Positions 21,899 to 34,553 of a stretch of DNA of 64,000 bases are shown piece after piece (position 1 is the first letter of the stretch; the number at the start of each line of letters is the position of its first letter). The notes below the pieces were generated by a model. That model saw only the letters and a program-made list of their open reading frames with translations, was not told the DNA's origin and did not search any database. The translations under genes were made by a program, and so were the position numbers. The stretch covers positions 1,193,819-1,257,818 of the forward strand of contig NW_006768774.1 of the NCBI RefSeq assembly GCF_000204055.1, in the 5' to 3' direction. The DNA is from Melampsora larici-populina 98AG31. Taxonomy: Eukaryota; Basidiomycota; Pucciniomycetes; Pucciniales; Melampsoraceae.

Positions 21899-23963
21899 AT
21901 TTAAGCTAGGGTGTTTCCAATGAGTCTGTTGCTTTGGTTTCTCAGGAAGCAAGTTTTTTATCATTCAAATTCAAATTATTACAATTGTATGATTATATCC
22001 TCTGGACCAGATGACTCTCTCTTGGTCAAATCTGTCTTGTCAGATCAAATGGCCAAAAATATGTACATCAAGATACACATCAAGTAATTGTTGATGGTAA
22101 CAAAACAGCCGAAATGGAACTTGGCAATCAAAACAAATTGAGGAGAATGATGAAACTCATTTCAAAGCCTGCTTTTGCTCCTGATACTTGGGTTTGGCAG
22201 TCTGGTCATATCAGAAATTGACTGTCATATGGTTGATTAGCAGCATACATCTATGGGAAGCTCTGAATCCTATGGACCAGGAAAAACAGAGTTCAATTTT
22301 GAATCTGAGGTCAAGAGTTTTTGTGATGATGTGCAAGATTGTTTCAATTTTCCTTGATCTTGATGACTTCAGCACATGTCCTTCTTTTTCCTCTGCTTTG
22401 ACAGCAAGATTAAGATTTGAATGCGAGTTCAATCTGTAGTATCAGAAGTCAACCTGGATCAACTTCAGTTGTTTGATTGTTTGTTGATTGCTTGGAAATT
22501 TAACTGTTTTTAAAATGTTCGAGCTCGAAGTGGTGATGTTGGGCCTGTATCAAGATTCAACTTCAGGCGTTTCGAGTGACTGTTCAAGTAACTGGAACTG
22601 AAAGCAAATGTAGTGCTCAAGCGATTTCGAGTTTTCTAACTTGATTGGTATGATGCTTGCTGTCAAAGATAGATGCGAACAACCAAAATATTTCTGACCG
22701 ATTACAAATAAAGTCAATTTAGTTTTCACTTTTGAAATCAATGGCATGCATATTCAATTTAAAGCTCTGGATGTTGGATATACGAAGTCGATGATTGCGA
22801 GTGAAATCCAAAGTCCTTCGAGGTGATGACACAGATGGGACTGACTGGGGCCTTTAGGTGAGTATGGACCGTCGCTTCAAATGGAAGTTTTCCAGCAAGG
22901 ATAAACTGTCAATGCAAGAATAAACGTTGAAGAGTCTGAAACCATTGACAGGTGGGCAGCCCTAAGCGAGTAACACTGCAGACATTATTCGGGTTCCCCA
23001 AGTGGGCAGGGAAAAATGATTGGGAGTATGATTTGTCATAAAATGGTCTATCACTCCACACCTGAGCCATAACACCCACACTACATATGTGTAGCAGGCT
23101 CAGTGAATATGTGGTTATCATGTACATACAGTTCTGCTCAGTTATCTGCTCATCAGGACAAGTTATTCATATGTAATACATGCTGTAACTTCTTTCAGAT
23201 TGAAAAAAGCTTCCAAAAGATTGACTACATACACTGACTCAATGTTTTGGTGTGATCTCATCAACTCAACTGCATGTAACACACTTTCTGTTACTAAGAC
23301 ATAGCTTCAACAATATTGCCTGAGCAGCTACAGAATTATATGTAGTGAATTTTTGGGAAAAAAATTTCAAAGTCGAAAAAGTTACATGTGGTATAACATG
23401 TGATTTATTTATTCTGATGGGCAAAAAACTGAGCAGACCTGTATGTACATGATAGACAACTATTGACTTAGCTTGCTGCACATATGTAGTGTGGGTGAAA
23501 TGGCCCAGGTGTGCAGTATTAGATTCTTTTATGAAAAACTGTACTATTAATCATTTTCCTCTGCCAAATTGGGGAAGTTGAATGATGTTTACAGTGTAAG
23601 CTGGCCTTTTTATCTTGAATAATTGAGTGCGATTGACGGTGGTGATTATTTCCGGATAATTTTGAATTTCAAGGTGAGGCAAAACGACGCGGTGGGTATA
23701 TGGTTGCATTCAAATACGACAGTGGATGCAGATTGATTCACATTGGTCGATTTCTGCTCATGTACAAAACTGGGAAATGGCGCTAATGGTGAATTTAGTC
23801 AGGTTTTGTAAGCGAAGTGCGTTTGCAATCAACATTTAAAATAATAATGATGAATGATACCCAACCATGACGGTGCAAAGCACGAAGCTGGACAGTTTGA
23901 AAAAGGAGAGTATGTACAACAAGAAAAGCAAAAAGGTAGATAGTGTCAATTATAACGGATAAC
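21899..23963. other. Intergenic, no gene recognised
   Basis: No consistent coding frame, RNA gene or repeat with visible ends. The last part is the presumed 3' flank of the phospholipase at 23964-26398. Confidence 0.4.
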
Positions 23964-26398
23964 TTAGTTTTCAGCCACTCCATCGGGGTAGCAATATCGT
24001 TGAAAGCATTTTTTACAGATATCCGAACGAGGAACCTTTGTAGTGAGTCGATTCCGCGCGCGTTCAAGCATTGCGCAGGATAAACAGGTCGGCCACTCCT
24101 GGTCAGTTGAACCGTCAAAAACTGGTGATGTGGTGACGGTAGTGGCCGATGCGAGGAAAGCGGTGCTTTCCGCGTCTTCATACTACATTCGAAAAACCAC
24201 AAGTGAATAGAGCAAGTCAGAAACTGACTGGGCTACTTGGTGCAGTTGTTTCCGAAACAAACTCAACTTTAAGTTTGAAAGTCGAAGTATTTGTGAAAGA
24301 ACCAGTGGAGTGCAGTGGAAGTGGACTGTTAGGAAGATAGACCACCAAAGGGTAACCTCCGTTCCCGGTACGAGATGGCGGATTACATCCAAAGAAAGTC
24401 GGCCGGGTGGAATAACCTGATAATTGTGTACGGGAATTGTGTACTGTTAGTAAGTCTGCTCTACATGCAAGATACAAATGCAAACCAACCTTTCTCAATC
24501 CACTCTTGAGGATTTGTTGGAATCGGCGGAAAGCTAGCGGATCCGTTTGGAAGCACGCGTGTTACTCGAGTGAATGTCGCAATCAAAGCAGTTCCATTTG
24601 GCCAGTGGGCACCGATGGGTGAGCTAAGGGTAAGCGTGAAAATGAAGACGCGAGGTAAGTAGATTGATTCGCGAGCATCTGGCCATCAGGAAGAAATATG
24701 TAGTCACCTCTCATCAGTGTCAGCAGAACCATCAGCTGCCAAGATGATATCAACTCCTCGCGCGAGCAGCGGGTTGATCGGTATGTTTTCTCCGTTTTCT
24801 CCTAGCAGATTGGAATGAAATAGTCAGCTACAGCTCAAACATGGAAGGATGGACGTATTCTCATGCAAAAAGAACCTAACCCCCGTCAACCAAGTCAAGC
24901 TTGTCTGAATTTGTCTGATCAAAGCCCGCTGGGCCATTCACACCTTTGAAAGGGTTTGGGTAGTATGCAGTGTCCACTCCGGTGAGGTCAGATGTGTTGG
25001 CTAATCGGCTGCCTAACAACTTGATAAAACCAAGTTGAGAACTTGACAGTGTTCCCACAATTGAGCCCACGAGTGTCCCTGCGATAGCGTTGAAAAGCTG
25101 AGTTGAGTATGTTGATAAACATCAGCACTGATATGCCGTGCTGAATAGCATATACATCAAAACAGATACCAAAAAAACTCAACTGAAGATGACGTCCCGA
25201 TAACAAAGCTTGCTTGATCGAACCCAGTGGTACATGTCCCATTCAATGGTTTTCCACTGTCCAGGGGGGTACCCAAATATTGAGTAGGGATGTGAGCACT
25301 GAGGTAAGGGTCAAAACTTCCGAATTCGTGGACTGTAGTTTCAAATACCGTTGTTGAGAGTGGGACTATGTTGCCGGGGGTGGGTGCTTGTGATCCCGGG
25401 GGAGGTTGCTGATTGCTGACGATGATGGGATACGGATTTTTGAATGCTTGGAAGTCGGGTGAGTTTTTGAGTGCCGAGACAAGTAAACCTGCTCCATTGG
25501 CAGTAGGGGAAGTACTATCGTAAAAGTCTGAGGTTTGGGGAAAACAAGTTCGTCAGCACTAGAAGTACATAATCTATTTTGCAATTGTCAGATTGAAGTT
25601 CAGACTTTGGAGGCGTACTATTTGTTGTTGTCCCGGGCATGAAGTGATGTGATAATGCACGCGCCCAAACGTCAGTTATAGAAACTTCAAGACCAGCCTT
25701 TTTCTTCAAATCGACGTCGTCAAACAATGCGTCCAAATATCTCGCATCATCTATTGCATTGGCTCCGCCGGGTAGGAAGAGGTCGCGTGACAATAACCAG
25801 CTTGCGACGAGCTGCTTCATCTCGGGATACCCACTCATAGCTGAAGAAAGCGTTAGCCACGATCCACCACTCAAAGCAGATTGATACATGGCCAGCTGAG
25901 ATATACCAGCTATTGGGCTGTTCGATGTACGTGCATCCCTATTGCAGAAAAAAGATAAGTCAATAAATAATTCAAGTCTGTCTGGCACACGGACGGAGAG
26001 GTAGTGGGTTGATCTTACATTGCTTGGAGGACTCCGGCACCATATAAAGCAGCTCGAAGCCCGCCGCCTGAATGGGCCAAGGCTAGGGTAGGATTTTCAA
26101 ATGAGGCTTGTGTAAAGATTGAAGCGTAGCCTGTCTGTTTCCCAGGCCCAGTGTTATAAAAAGACTGCCACAATGGTGCGGTGAGAGCATTGCGACCTTT
26201 TCGAAACGCAACCTCTTCGGCGCACAAAGTCTGATTGGAATAGGCAGCCGATCCGGCGAGTCGAAGAAGCGGGGTCGACGGACATTGAGCAAGGGTGGGC
26301 GCGTACGAAGCAGCAGTGGCGGTGATCACTTGAGACGTGCCAGGTTTGAGTGCGATTGCTAGCCAGAGGACCCAAAAACTGAGTGACAAGGATATCAT
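23964..26398 (-). CDS. PLB: Secreted lysophospholipase (phospholipase B), copy 2
   Basis: The gene mirrors copy 1 exon by exon, with eight predicted exons on the same strand. It starts at ATG 26398 with a signal peptide (MISLSLSFWVLWLAIALKP), then VITATAASYAPTLAQCPS. The same catalytic set is present: AHSGGGLRAALYGAGVLQAM, then MDARTSNSPIAGISQLAMYQ, SALSGGSWL, HEFGSFDPYLSAHIPTQYLG and LDLVDGG. The Cys-rich tail CLSCAMLERARNRLTTK..CKKCFQRYCY ends at TAA 23964-23966. I see no frameshift or stop, so both copies look functional. Differences cluster in the signal peptide, the segment after LVGS, and the last exon. Introns are similar in position, and partly in sequence. The role is extracellular phospholipid hydrolysis; host-membrane breakdown or nutrient release is inference. 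Confidence 0.9.
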
Positions 26399-27851
26399 TT
26401 TGAATGAGAGAAAAGAAAGAAGGGTGGGCTGAAAGTAAGGAAGGGCGGCGATTGTTTCTCAAATCAAAGAAGCACGCTGCTCGCAAGACAGCGCGAGACT
26501 CTATCAATATTAGATTTATATATCAGAAATGTGAAGAACGGAGACTATGAGAGTCATCGAAATATGATCGAAGTCAGCTTGAGTTCATTCTTTCGAGCCG
26601 GAATCGTCGGATTCACAATATGATCGAAAATCTAGCTTTGCAGTCCTCGCGCTGTCGTCAGTTTGAATCGGAACGAAGGCAGCTCAATCCTTACATATTG
26701 GGTTGGTCGCGGGGAGGAATCACGGTCGTATGGGTACATCCAGCGCTTCTAGCATGTCTTCAAAGAATTGTTCCCCAATCAATAAAAAGGCGCCACAGCG
26801 GTCAGACAAAGTTTGGCCTAAATTTATCACCGGTGGCCATTCAATCTCGATATAACATTTCAACTTTACTGCAATTTGATTTGCAAATCACGAGAAGGTT
26901 TCCAATGAGGGTTCGAGGGTTCAGGGGTGGACAATTCGCAATATCAAAGTCACGATTATCTTTGAATTACTAACTGCGTTTTGGCTCCGGATCAGCTCGT
27001 GCGCCTTCCTGAATCCTACCACTTGACCTGCTACATAACCAGGCGAGCTGAAAGGCCCTGAAAGGCCCGAGCTTGGAGCATTGAGCAGTAAGGATGAGTG
27101 AGGAGTGACAATTATTTGGAGCTGTGGAGCTCTTCAACTTTCAATTGACCATTGGTCGGAAATCGGAAGATCCTCGTCTTCAGACAGAAAGGGCTTGAGA
27201 CTTTGTTGATCTTGGAATCGAGCACTACATCTGGTCTATGTATTTCCAGAGGCTCTGCCAAGACAGTGTCTCAACAAGTCATCGCGTCCTGTTCCGCTAC
27301 GTCATGTTCGGATGGAAATACGGTACTCAAAGTTGTTTGTGGTTGGGACGTGTTTTAACACAGGTCACCGTCTATAAGCCTCCTTATGACGTTTGGTAAA
27401 GAGGAAGAGGAATCATTTTTAGTTCTTTAAATTGATTTTCAGCTTTTGTGCTCTCCTTTCCTCTTACCATCAGACCTGTTGTTTCATTGATACAATGAAA
27501 ACTAGAGCATAGGCGGGCACACCCACTAACAAACGTCTGGCAAACATAAAGAAAGTGATGTTTGTAACAGAGCCAATGGTATAAAGGTGGCTTTTAAAAA
27601 CAGAGTTATCAACTACAAAATGTATCTTGATTTTGTGCATGCATATGATTGACAGAACTTGTGTTTGCCTTTTCCAGACAATGGAAAAAGTAAATGAGTA
27701 AATGGCCTTTAACTCAGAATAATTCAAAGAAAAAAGTGTCCTTGTTTCATGGACATGTTGAAGATGTGTAAATTTATCATGTATGGAAACAGCATGAAAA
27801 GCGATGTCTAGAAGCAAGGATTGATCATGACCAAACCAACAACTGCTATTA
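26399..27851. other. Intergenic upstream of phospholipase copy 2
   Basis: 26955-27006 matches the upstream region of copy 1 (13530-13581). The rest shows no gene; 26620-26973 is open on the plus strand without motifs, and I do not call it. Confidence 0.5.
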
Positions 27852-28058
27852 TGGTACTCAAAACCACTAGGTTCAAGCCACCTTTTTCAAAAAATGTGAA
27901 AAACATAGATTCAAAGTTGAACTTTTTGCAGGGGAATTCCTGGGAATTCTCTGGAACTTTTTTTTGGAGTTCTGTACGGTTCATTTTCTCCGCAAAAACA
28001 ACATTTTGAAAGCAGGTTTTCAAGAAAGGTAGCACGGACCTAGTTGTTTTGAGTACCG
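27852..28058. mobile_element. 207-bp MITE with TA target duplication
   Basis: The ends are inverted repeats: TGGTACTCAAAACCACTAGG on the left, and on the right the reverse complement CGGTACTCAAAACAACTAGG. Both sides are flanked by TA (27850-27851 and 28059-28060). The interior is noncoding and itself partly palindromic (GGGGAATTCCTGGGAATTC region). The TA duplication suggests mobilisation by a Tc1/mariner/pogo-type transposase. Confidence 0.75.
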
Positions 28059-28181
28059 TATATATATATATGTTTAGAGATGGAGAATAAGTGATGACTA
28101 TGAATAATGAGCTCAATCAGCAGGCAATATTTTGTACTTAAAAAGCATTCAAAAACACAACCTTTGAAAGGAGAGACCAAT

Positions 28182-31100
28182 TAGGGGATACAAAGTTAAA
28201 TCTGGGATTTTTTTCCCAGTTTCCCAGTTTGTTTTTGGCTGTGTCAATACCGGAATCACTCCGAAAAAAAATGCGGTTGTGCAGTGGTTGTGCAGCGGGC
28301 CGGGTAACCACTAAGGCCATCAAAATCGGCAGCGGAGCCTGCGCACCGCTTCCTAGAAGCATATTTTCTTATAGCGGAGCTGGCACTGCACAACCGGGGC
28401 CGGCAGGCGTACCTCCGCTATATTTCGGAGCAATTTGGCGTAGATGGGTACAGGGTATCACTCATCTACGCCACTCAGCCTCACTTCACTTACAACTCAA
28501 TCCACATACCATGAACCGAACGACACCATCTCTGATCTCGATTATCTGATCCACGTACCCAAGCAACAATCAATACAACTCCTCTCTCTTCGCTTTGGTG
28601 TGTTCAAAACCTGGCCAACTTGTGGTTTGTCAAAAACGAGCATCTAATAAAAGGTACGGCTTGATTTCCTATTTTTGATCACTGTTTGTCCTTTTTTGTC
28701 ATAGTTCTAATTAATAATTTCATTTGTTTCCCTTTGTGACTATGCCACTTCCCAGATCTTCATCGCAAAACTCCATCCAACCAAGCCTCCAGGTTCCGAC
28801 TACAACCAATAGACGAAGTAACCGTCCACCAAGTCCAGCTCGCATCCAGCCTGGTTTTCTTGTCCCTCCACAAGATTCCCGTTCTGCTCTAGTAATCTCT
28901 TCAAATCCTGAAGAATCTTCTTCCTCTCTTAATCATTGTGTTGCTTCACCTCGTCCAGCTCTTGTCAACAAGAAACGTAACAGTCAACCTGCTGTACCAG
29001 CGCCAAAAAAAGCAAAGCCAGTCGTAAAGAGGAAGGTTAGTTTTTTATTTCATATTGTTTGGTTTCATTCTCTTCATGTCTCATCATTGCGATTTTTGCA
29101 GCCTCGATCGTCAACTAGCAAACGAGCTTGATCTACGTTGCCAACTTCATTGAGTGGTTCAACTTCAACTTCACCTCGTTCAGCTAAGCAAGCTCGGATG
29201 GAAGTAAGTTATGTTTTCTTGGACTTATTATGGATTCTTTCTGACATCTTTATCTCGATCTTAGCCCTTTGAAGTCCCCGATGAGGTAGACTTAGACCAA
29301 GATTCAGACGTTGAGATCATTGGAACGAACAAAACTGGCTATAATGAGTCTCGGACTCTTGGTGTCAAGAAGCTTCTTGAATATTATCATGATCCAGATG
29401 TAAGTTTTTATATTCTTTGTTCCAATTCTTGTCATTCTCAGTCTCACAATCTCTATACTTCTTGTGGGTGCATGGCTGACATGTAAGTTTTTTTTTCATA
29501 TAGGGACGTGGCTACCAGTGCCGGTGGTGTCGTAAGACCTTTCTCAATGGACCCTCGTCCTATTACAACTTGTGGGGCCACCGCGATGGCACCTCTACGC
29601 GACCTCACTGCAAGCATAGAGCTCGAGCCATCACAGCTGGTGTTACTCTTCCACCCAGCTACGTTGAAAAACAGGCGGCCAAGGACAAGTCCAGAGGCAC
29701 TTTGAAGTCGTTTGTCAGTGGTCCAATCTTCACTCCTGAACTTCTCAACATGATCCTCGTCATCTGGATTGTTCGCCACGCCCTCCCTTGGGTACGATTC
29801 GAAGACCCTTCCCTCCGTGCAGCCTTCTACACTGTTAATCGTAGCGCTGTGGTTCAATCGAAGACATGGGCTTCCCAACAGTCCGTTGAGTTGTTTTCTG
29901 CATTGCATCACAAGGCCATCAACACATTGAAATTAAGTTACATCCTCCTTAATCTCCTCATCGTTTGATATTTAACTTATTTAATGTTTTCATTCAACTT
30001 CTTTGTTTCAATTTAGGAGAACCAAGGACGCTTTTGTCTGATCCATGACGTTTGGACTACCAAAGGTAATCGGTACGCGTTTGTTGGAGCATCAGCCAAC
30101 TACATCAACAACGACTGGGAGTATGTTTCGACTCACCTAACTCTGAAGATGGTAGCTTGGCATCATTTTGGGGTTCTGTTAGCAAGGCCTGTTGGTCGAT
30201 TCTTGATTCAACATGGCCTTCATAAGAAGATCAGTCTTCCCTTTTTTTATTTTATTTCAAAATGGTTTCTTTCATAATTACTAACTTGTTCTGTAATACT
30301 CACATGCTAGGCCAGACGACGGATAGTGGAGGAAATAATGGACCAATGGCTTCAGAACTTAAATCGATGTTTGCCAACGCTGACGATCCAGTCCATTGGA
30401 ATGCCTCGTCCCATCACATTCGATGTTACGCCCACAAACTAAATCTTGTAGTTGGGCACGGTCTCAAGGCGATTGGACAAAAGGTTAGTGTGGCCTCACC
30501 TTGTGTACCACATGGGGTTCCTATCCCTATACCTGGAATCGAGGTGAACGAAGGTGAGGATGCAATCATCGGCAGCGATAACTCGGACGACAAGAGCAAC
30601 ACTGGTTCAGACGATGCTGATGTTGATGATGAAGATGGAGATGAGGATAGCGAGTATGGTTTAACTTGTGCAATTGATGATGTGGTGGCAGTTGCCCTCA
30701 AGAAAGTACGTAACAATTCTATCTAATTCTTTTCTTCATCTCTGTTCTGATGACATGATGTCTTTGTACCAGGTGGACGCGGTATCTGGTCAGATCGCTA
30801 GTAGTGCAGCTCGTAGAAATGACTTCAAGACACGGGCCAATCGTATGGGGTACACTGGTCGAATGCTCAAAAGACCCTGCAAGACTCGTTGGAACAGTCA
30901 TTACAAAAGCCGCAAGATCGCTTGCGAGGCACAGGAGGTCAGGTTTTTTATTCCACATCTTTTCTCTATTCTCTCATACTCATATTCAGTCTCTTTTCAT
31001 CCGCAGGTCATTAACTCGATGATTGCAGCTGATCGAAAAGCTTGTTTCTTCAAGGGTGTAACAATCTCTGCCTCTGAATGGGATGCTGTGGAGTTGGTGA

Positions 31101-32637
31101 ACAAAGTCTTGAAGGTAAGCATTGTTTCTGTCTCTACATCCATCTCTCTCTCTCTCCTTGCTTTTGATTGACTTGCTGACCTAAACTTTTGGTTATCTTA
31201 GACCTTTGTCGATGCAACTGCCAGAGTTGAGGGCAACGGGCCTACTGGCTCTATCCTCCTTGCTGAGTACAAGCGAGTCATCTCAGAACTCAAACTTCAT
31301 CAAGCCGAGGCGTCTTCTTTCGCAAGTCTAGATAATGCCATCGATGTTATGCTCAAGTGGCTCATCGAGTACCAGGACAAGGCTGCTAGTTGTGACGCCA
31401 TTGTACTAGCAACAATCGTCAATCCCCAATATCAACAGAAGTTCTTTACACTTCATTATCCAGAAGACGACTACTCATCTCGACTTTTGATCAACAACGC
31501 CTTTGACCAACTTTTGGAAGAAAACGAAGTGCGCGAACAAACCCCATCACCTGATGAACCCGATGATACTGTGGAGGCCGATGAGTTTGATGTGTTTGGG
31601 GTTTCCACTGGCTCTCAAATCAAGACTGTTAGCTCAGAGCTAGACGACTATCTTAATGGTCGTTTTCCTATCAAAAAAGACCAAACTGCGCTTGATTGGT
31701 GGAAGGTAGGCTTCTTTCCTTTTACTCATATCTTTCGAACTTGCCTAACCACATCTTCTTTCTTTCAACAGGAACATCATCTTCGCTTCCCAATCCTTGC
31801 TAGACTTGCACGTGATTACCTTGCTATCTCAGCAACGTCTTGCGCATGCGAACGTACGTTCTCAGCGGCTGCTGATGTCTGTACCCCATCTCGAGGTAGC
31901 TTGCTACCTAGAACGATGGAGCGATTGGTAGGCTCTCAAGCCTGGTTGAAAGAGGGGATTGTACCTGATGGTGCCTTTGAAGAGTCTGTCAAAGCACTAC
32001 AAGCTTACATTGATCATATCGACAAAAAGAAACGCTAGCTTTTTGCACTTATACATCAAATCATAATCATAAAGCAACTTAACACACTTTGTCTCGGGCC
32101 TTTTGGTCACTTATAGTAGAATACACGTTTTGTTGGGTTATTCCCCTTTTCTATATTTTCTTTCTTGTTTTTCTCTCGATTCCTATATTCACTTATAGTA
32201 GAATCAAATCCACTCTCCTACCTGGATCAATGCTATACGCTTGGACATGTACACATGGATTTTCAATACATAATTCTGTTCTCTCCTTTGATCAACCTGA
32301 CATAGTGCGCAATATAGCGATATAGCGCACGTAGTGCGCTATATTGCGGTCCCATTTTTAGCGCGAAATATAGCGAGTTTTTAGTGGTTTGACCGCTGCG
32401 CAAGTCTGTGCGATTTTTTTTCAAAAAAATAGCAGAGTGTTAGTTCTCCAATTCATAGCGCAGAATGCGCTAAACTATGTAATTTGGTCATATTTCGCTG
32501 CGTTTCGCAGTGATTCCGGTATTGGCTGTGTTTGGTACTTTCCCACGCTCTCCCAGTTTCCCAGTTTCCAAAATACAGCCAAAAACGGAAACTGGGAAAC
32601 TGGGGAAAAAATCCCAGCTTTAACTTTGTATCCCCTA
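28182..32637 (+). mobile_element. BED-hAT DNA transposon, copy A, with long imperfect inverted ends
   Basis: The left end TAGGGGATACAAAGTTAAA (from 28182) is the reverse complement of the right end (to 32637). The inverted similarity continues inward for well over 100 bp, with landmarks CCCAGTTTCCCAGTTT, CAATACCGGAATCACT and AACCACTAA. The motif CGCTATATTTCG occurs near both ends in inverse orientation (28421 and about 32366). The single gene inside is an hAT transposase. The flanking 8 bp (AGACCAAT / AATTTTGC) do not match, so the termini have drifted, were rearranged, or the inverted repeat belongs to an outer element. Confidence 0.7.
28742..32038 (+). pseudogene. hAT transposase, copy A (nonsense codon and lost splice donor)
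   Basis: A multi-exon frame encodes, in order: a Ser/Pro-rich leader (MPLPRSSSQNSIQPSLQV); a BED-type finger (GYQCRWCRKTF..GHRDGTSTRPHC); a helical region; HDVWTTKGNRYAFVG; GQTTDSGGNNGPMASELKSM; an acidic insertion; RPCKTRWNSHY; and the C-terminal dimerisation domain LDWWK..FPILARLARDYLAIS then ATSCACERTFSAAAD. These are the hallmarks of hAT transposases. Two lesions are visible. After the intron ending at 29101 the frame meets TGA at 29129-29131 (AKRA*STLP). At 29933 the expected GTAAGT donor after ..NTLK reads TTAAGT, although the acceptor at 30017 and the following exon ENQGRFCLIHDVW are intact. The remaining splice sites look normal. Confidence 0.85.
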
Positions 32638-32690
32638 AATTTTGCACTGCAACCATTGTGACCTGAATTAAACATCATCTCAAAGCTTTA
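32638..32690. other. Short spacer between two mobile elements
   Basis: About 50 bp separates the hAT right end from the next MITE. It contains nothing identifiable. Confidence 0.4.
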
Positions 32691-33402
32691 GGGCCCGTTC
32701 GGCTGAAAACCAAAAGTAGCTTTTGGCCAAAAGCTACACCAAAACCAAAAAGCACTTTTGGCCAAAAGTACTTTTTGGTTTTGGTCAAAAACACCGGCGT
32801 TCGGTAAGTTCGTTTGATCAAAATCAAAAAGCACTTTTGGTCAAAAGTTCTTCGAATTTCAAAAGCAGCCTTGAGGCTGCTTTTGAGACCAAAAGTACTT
32901 TTGCCCCTCAACTCGATCGATCAACCTCACCAGACCTCACCCACTCAAACTTCAATCAACTCCAACTTCACCCACTCAACACCCCTTTCTCTTGTCGTCT
33001 TTTTATCCGTCGATTTTCTCGTCTCTTCTTATTATTCAAATTACGCATCAGCTGATACAAATGTTGTACTGACTGTATGGATGTTAATCGATTGCAATGT
33101 TAACCAGTATCAAGTGTCAGAATGATAAGAAAGATTCAAATGAATCTATGAATTGAGAGGAACTGGCATTGAACAAACAGATACAAAAGATTCGATTGAT
33201 GAATGTAGATGGATGAATGGATGAGGTTTGAAAAGAACGATTAATTTCAAGTTTTGATTCATTCAAAAGCACCTTTTACATGACCGTTACCAAACAGTTG
33301 AACGGTGTTCAAAAGGTCAACAATGATCAAAAGGATCTTTCGTTGACCTTTTTGGTCGACTGTTCGGTAAGTGCAAAAGCAGAAAAACAGCCAAACGGGC
33401 CC
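32691..33402. mobile_element. MITE with GGGCCCGTTYGGCTG ends
   Basis: The left end GGGCCCGTTCGGCTG (32691-32705) pairs with the right end CAGCCAAACGGGCCC (33388-33402), 15 bp with one mismatch. The interior near both ends is rich in CAAAAGC/GCTTTTGG palindromes and the phrase GTTCGGTAAGT occurs at both sides. There is no coding frame. I see no clear target duplication (AAGCTTTA / TTAAGTTT). A related AAAAGTGCTTTTGG-type fragment lies at 45285-45360. Confidence 0.7.
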
Positions 33403-34553
33403 TTAAGTTTCATCATTCCATCAACTCAAACACCTCAAGAGGAACACCTCAAAGCTCAAGTTTCATCACTTCATCCAATCAAGCACCTGAAGACAAACAC
33501 CATGATGCGTGCGGGTGTTTCCTGATGTTCATCATTTGATATCATGCTACTAGAAAACCAGAAGCAACAGAATCTAAATCAATTCCCAAAGAATCTTTTT
33601 CTCCTTGACGCACAAATACTACTAACAGCAAAAGGAAAGTTTGTGTTGATATGAGTGAATCAGATGATGATAAGATGATGATGATGTACCAGTCAATAGT
33701 AAAAGTAGATTGCATTTATCTTTCTTATGTGGGTTCACTTTAGATTTGATTTCTGGTAACTAAATCCAGTGAATGTTTGAAATCAATTTTTTTCTTCAAG
33801 TGCTACCAAACCCTTTAAGAAAACCAAAACCAGACAAAGATAACCAAAAAACAAAAGATACATTGGGAAGTTCAAGCCACAAAACCCAAGTTGAAATGGA
33901 TTCCAGGGAAACAACAAGCTGGTCCTTCTACTCCTGGTACAAAGATCAAGTGTTTCATTATCTTCAAAGGCTGCAAGAACTCCTAACACCAATTTTGATT
34001 TGATCTTTACAGGCTCAAAGGAAATCCCAAAAAGACAGCCAAATTGCCTTGCTGGTCTTACATTCTTATTCAATGGACAATGAAAGACAAACTTATGCTC
34101 ATCATCTTTCATTATCATCATTGCACTACTTTGATCATAATTTGTTCCACTGATGTGATTAATCTCTCTTGTGCTGATGTTATCCAGTTTGATTGGCCCC
34201 CATAAAAACACATAATGTTTGCAATTTTTAACAGAACAGTGTCAGCAATTATTCAAAACAATCCTACTAGTTTTTTCATATTGGTATTGCAAGATAACCA
34301 CAACCAAATCAATGGTAACCATGGTTTTGCACATCTCAGGCAGAGTACCAACTTTGCCTTACCTACCAAGGTGTATATGAGTCACCATTCAAGAATTAGA
34401 CCAGAATTTTGGGTGGATATGGCTCCAGACAAAGCTGTTCAGGTAAAGGTAGCTTAGCACAGTGGTAAAGCAATTTGAGAACACCTCAAATGTTTGCTTA
34501 TGTTCTGTATTTTCATTTCTTATGCTTAGTTCCCATATGTCTATTGCCCATAT
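33403..34553. other. No gene recognised
   Basis: GAT/GATG microsatellite-like sequence lies at 33660-33690. A 142-codon minus-strand frame (34211-33783) has no recognisable motif and no supporting splice structure, so I do not call it a gene. Confidence 0.4.

Noticed and set aside
33783..34211. 142-codon minus-strand frame considered as a secreted protein gene
   Set aside because: The hydrophobic part is internal and C-terminal, there is no signal peptide, no splice support and no known motif.
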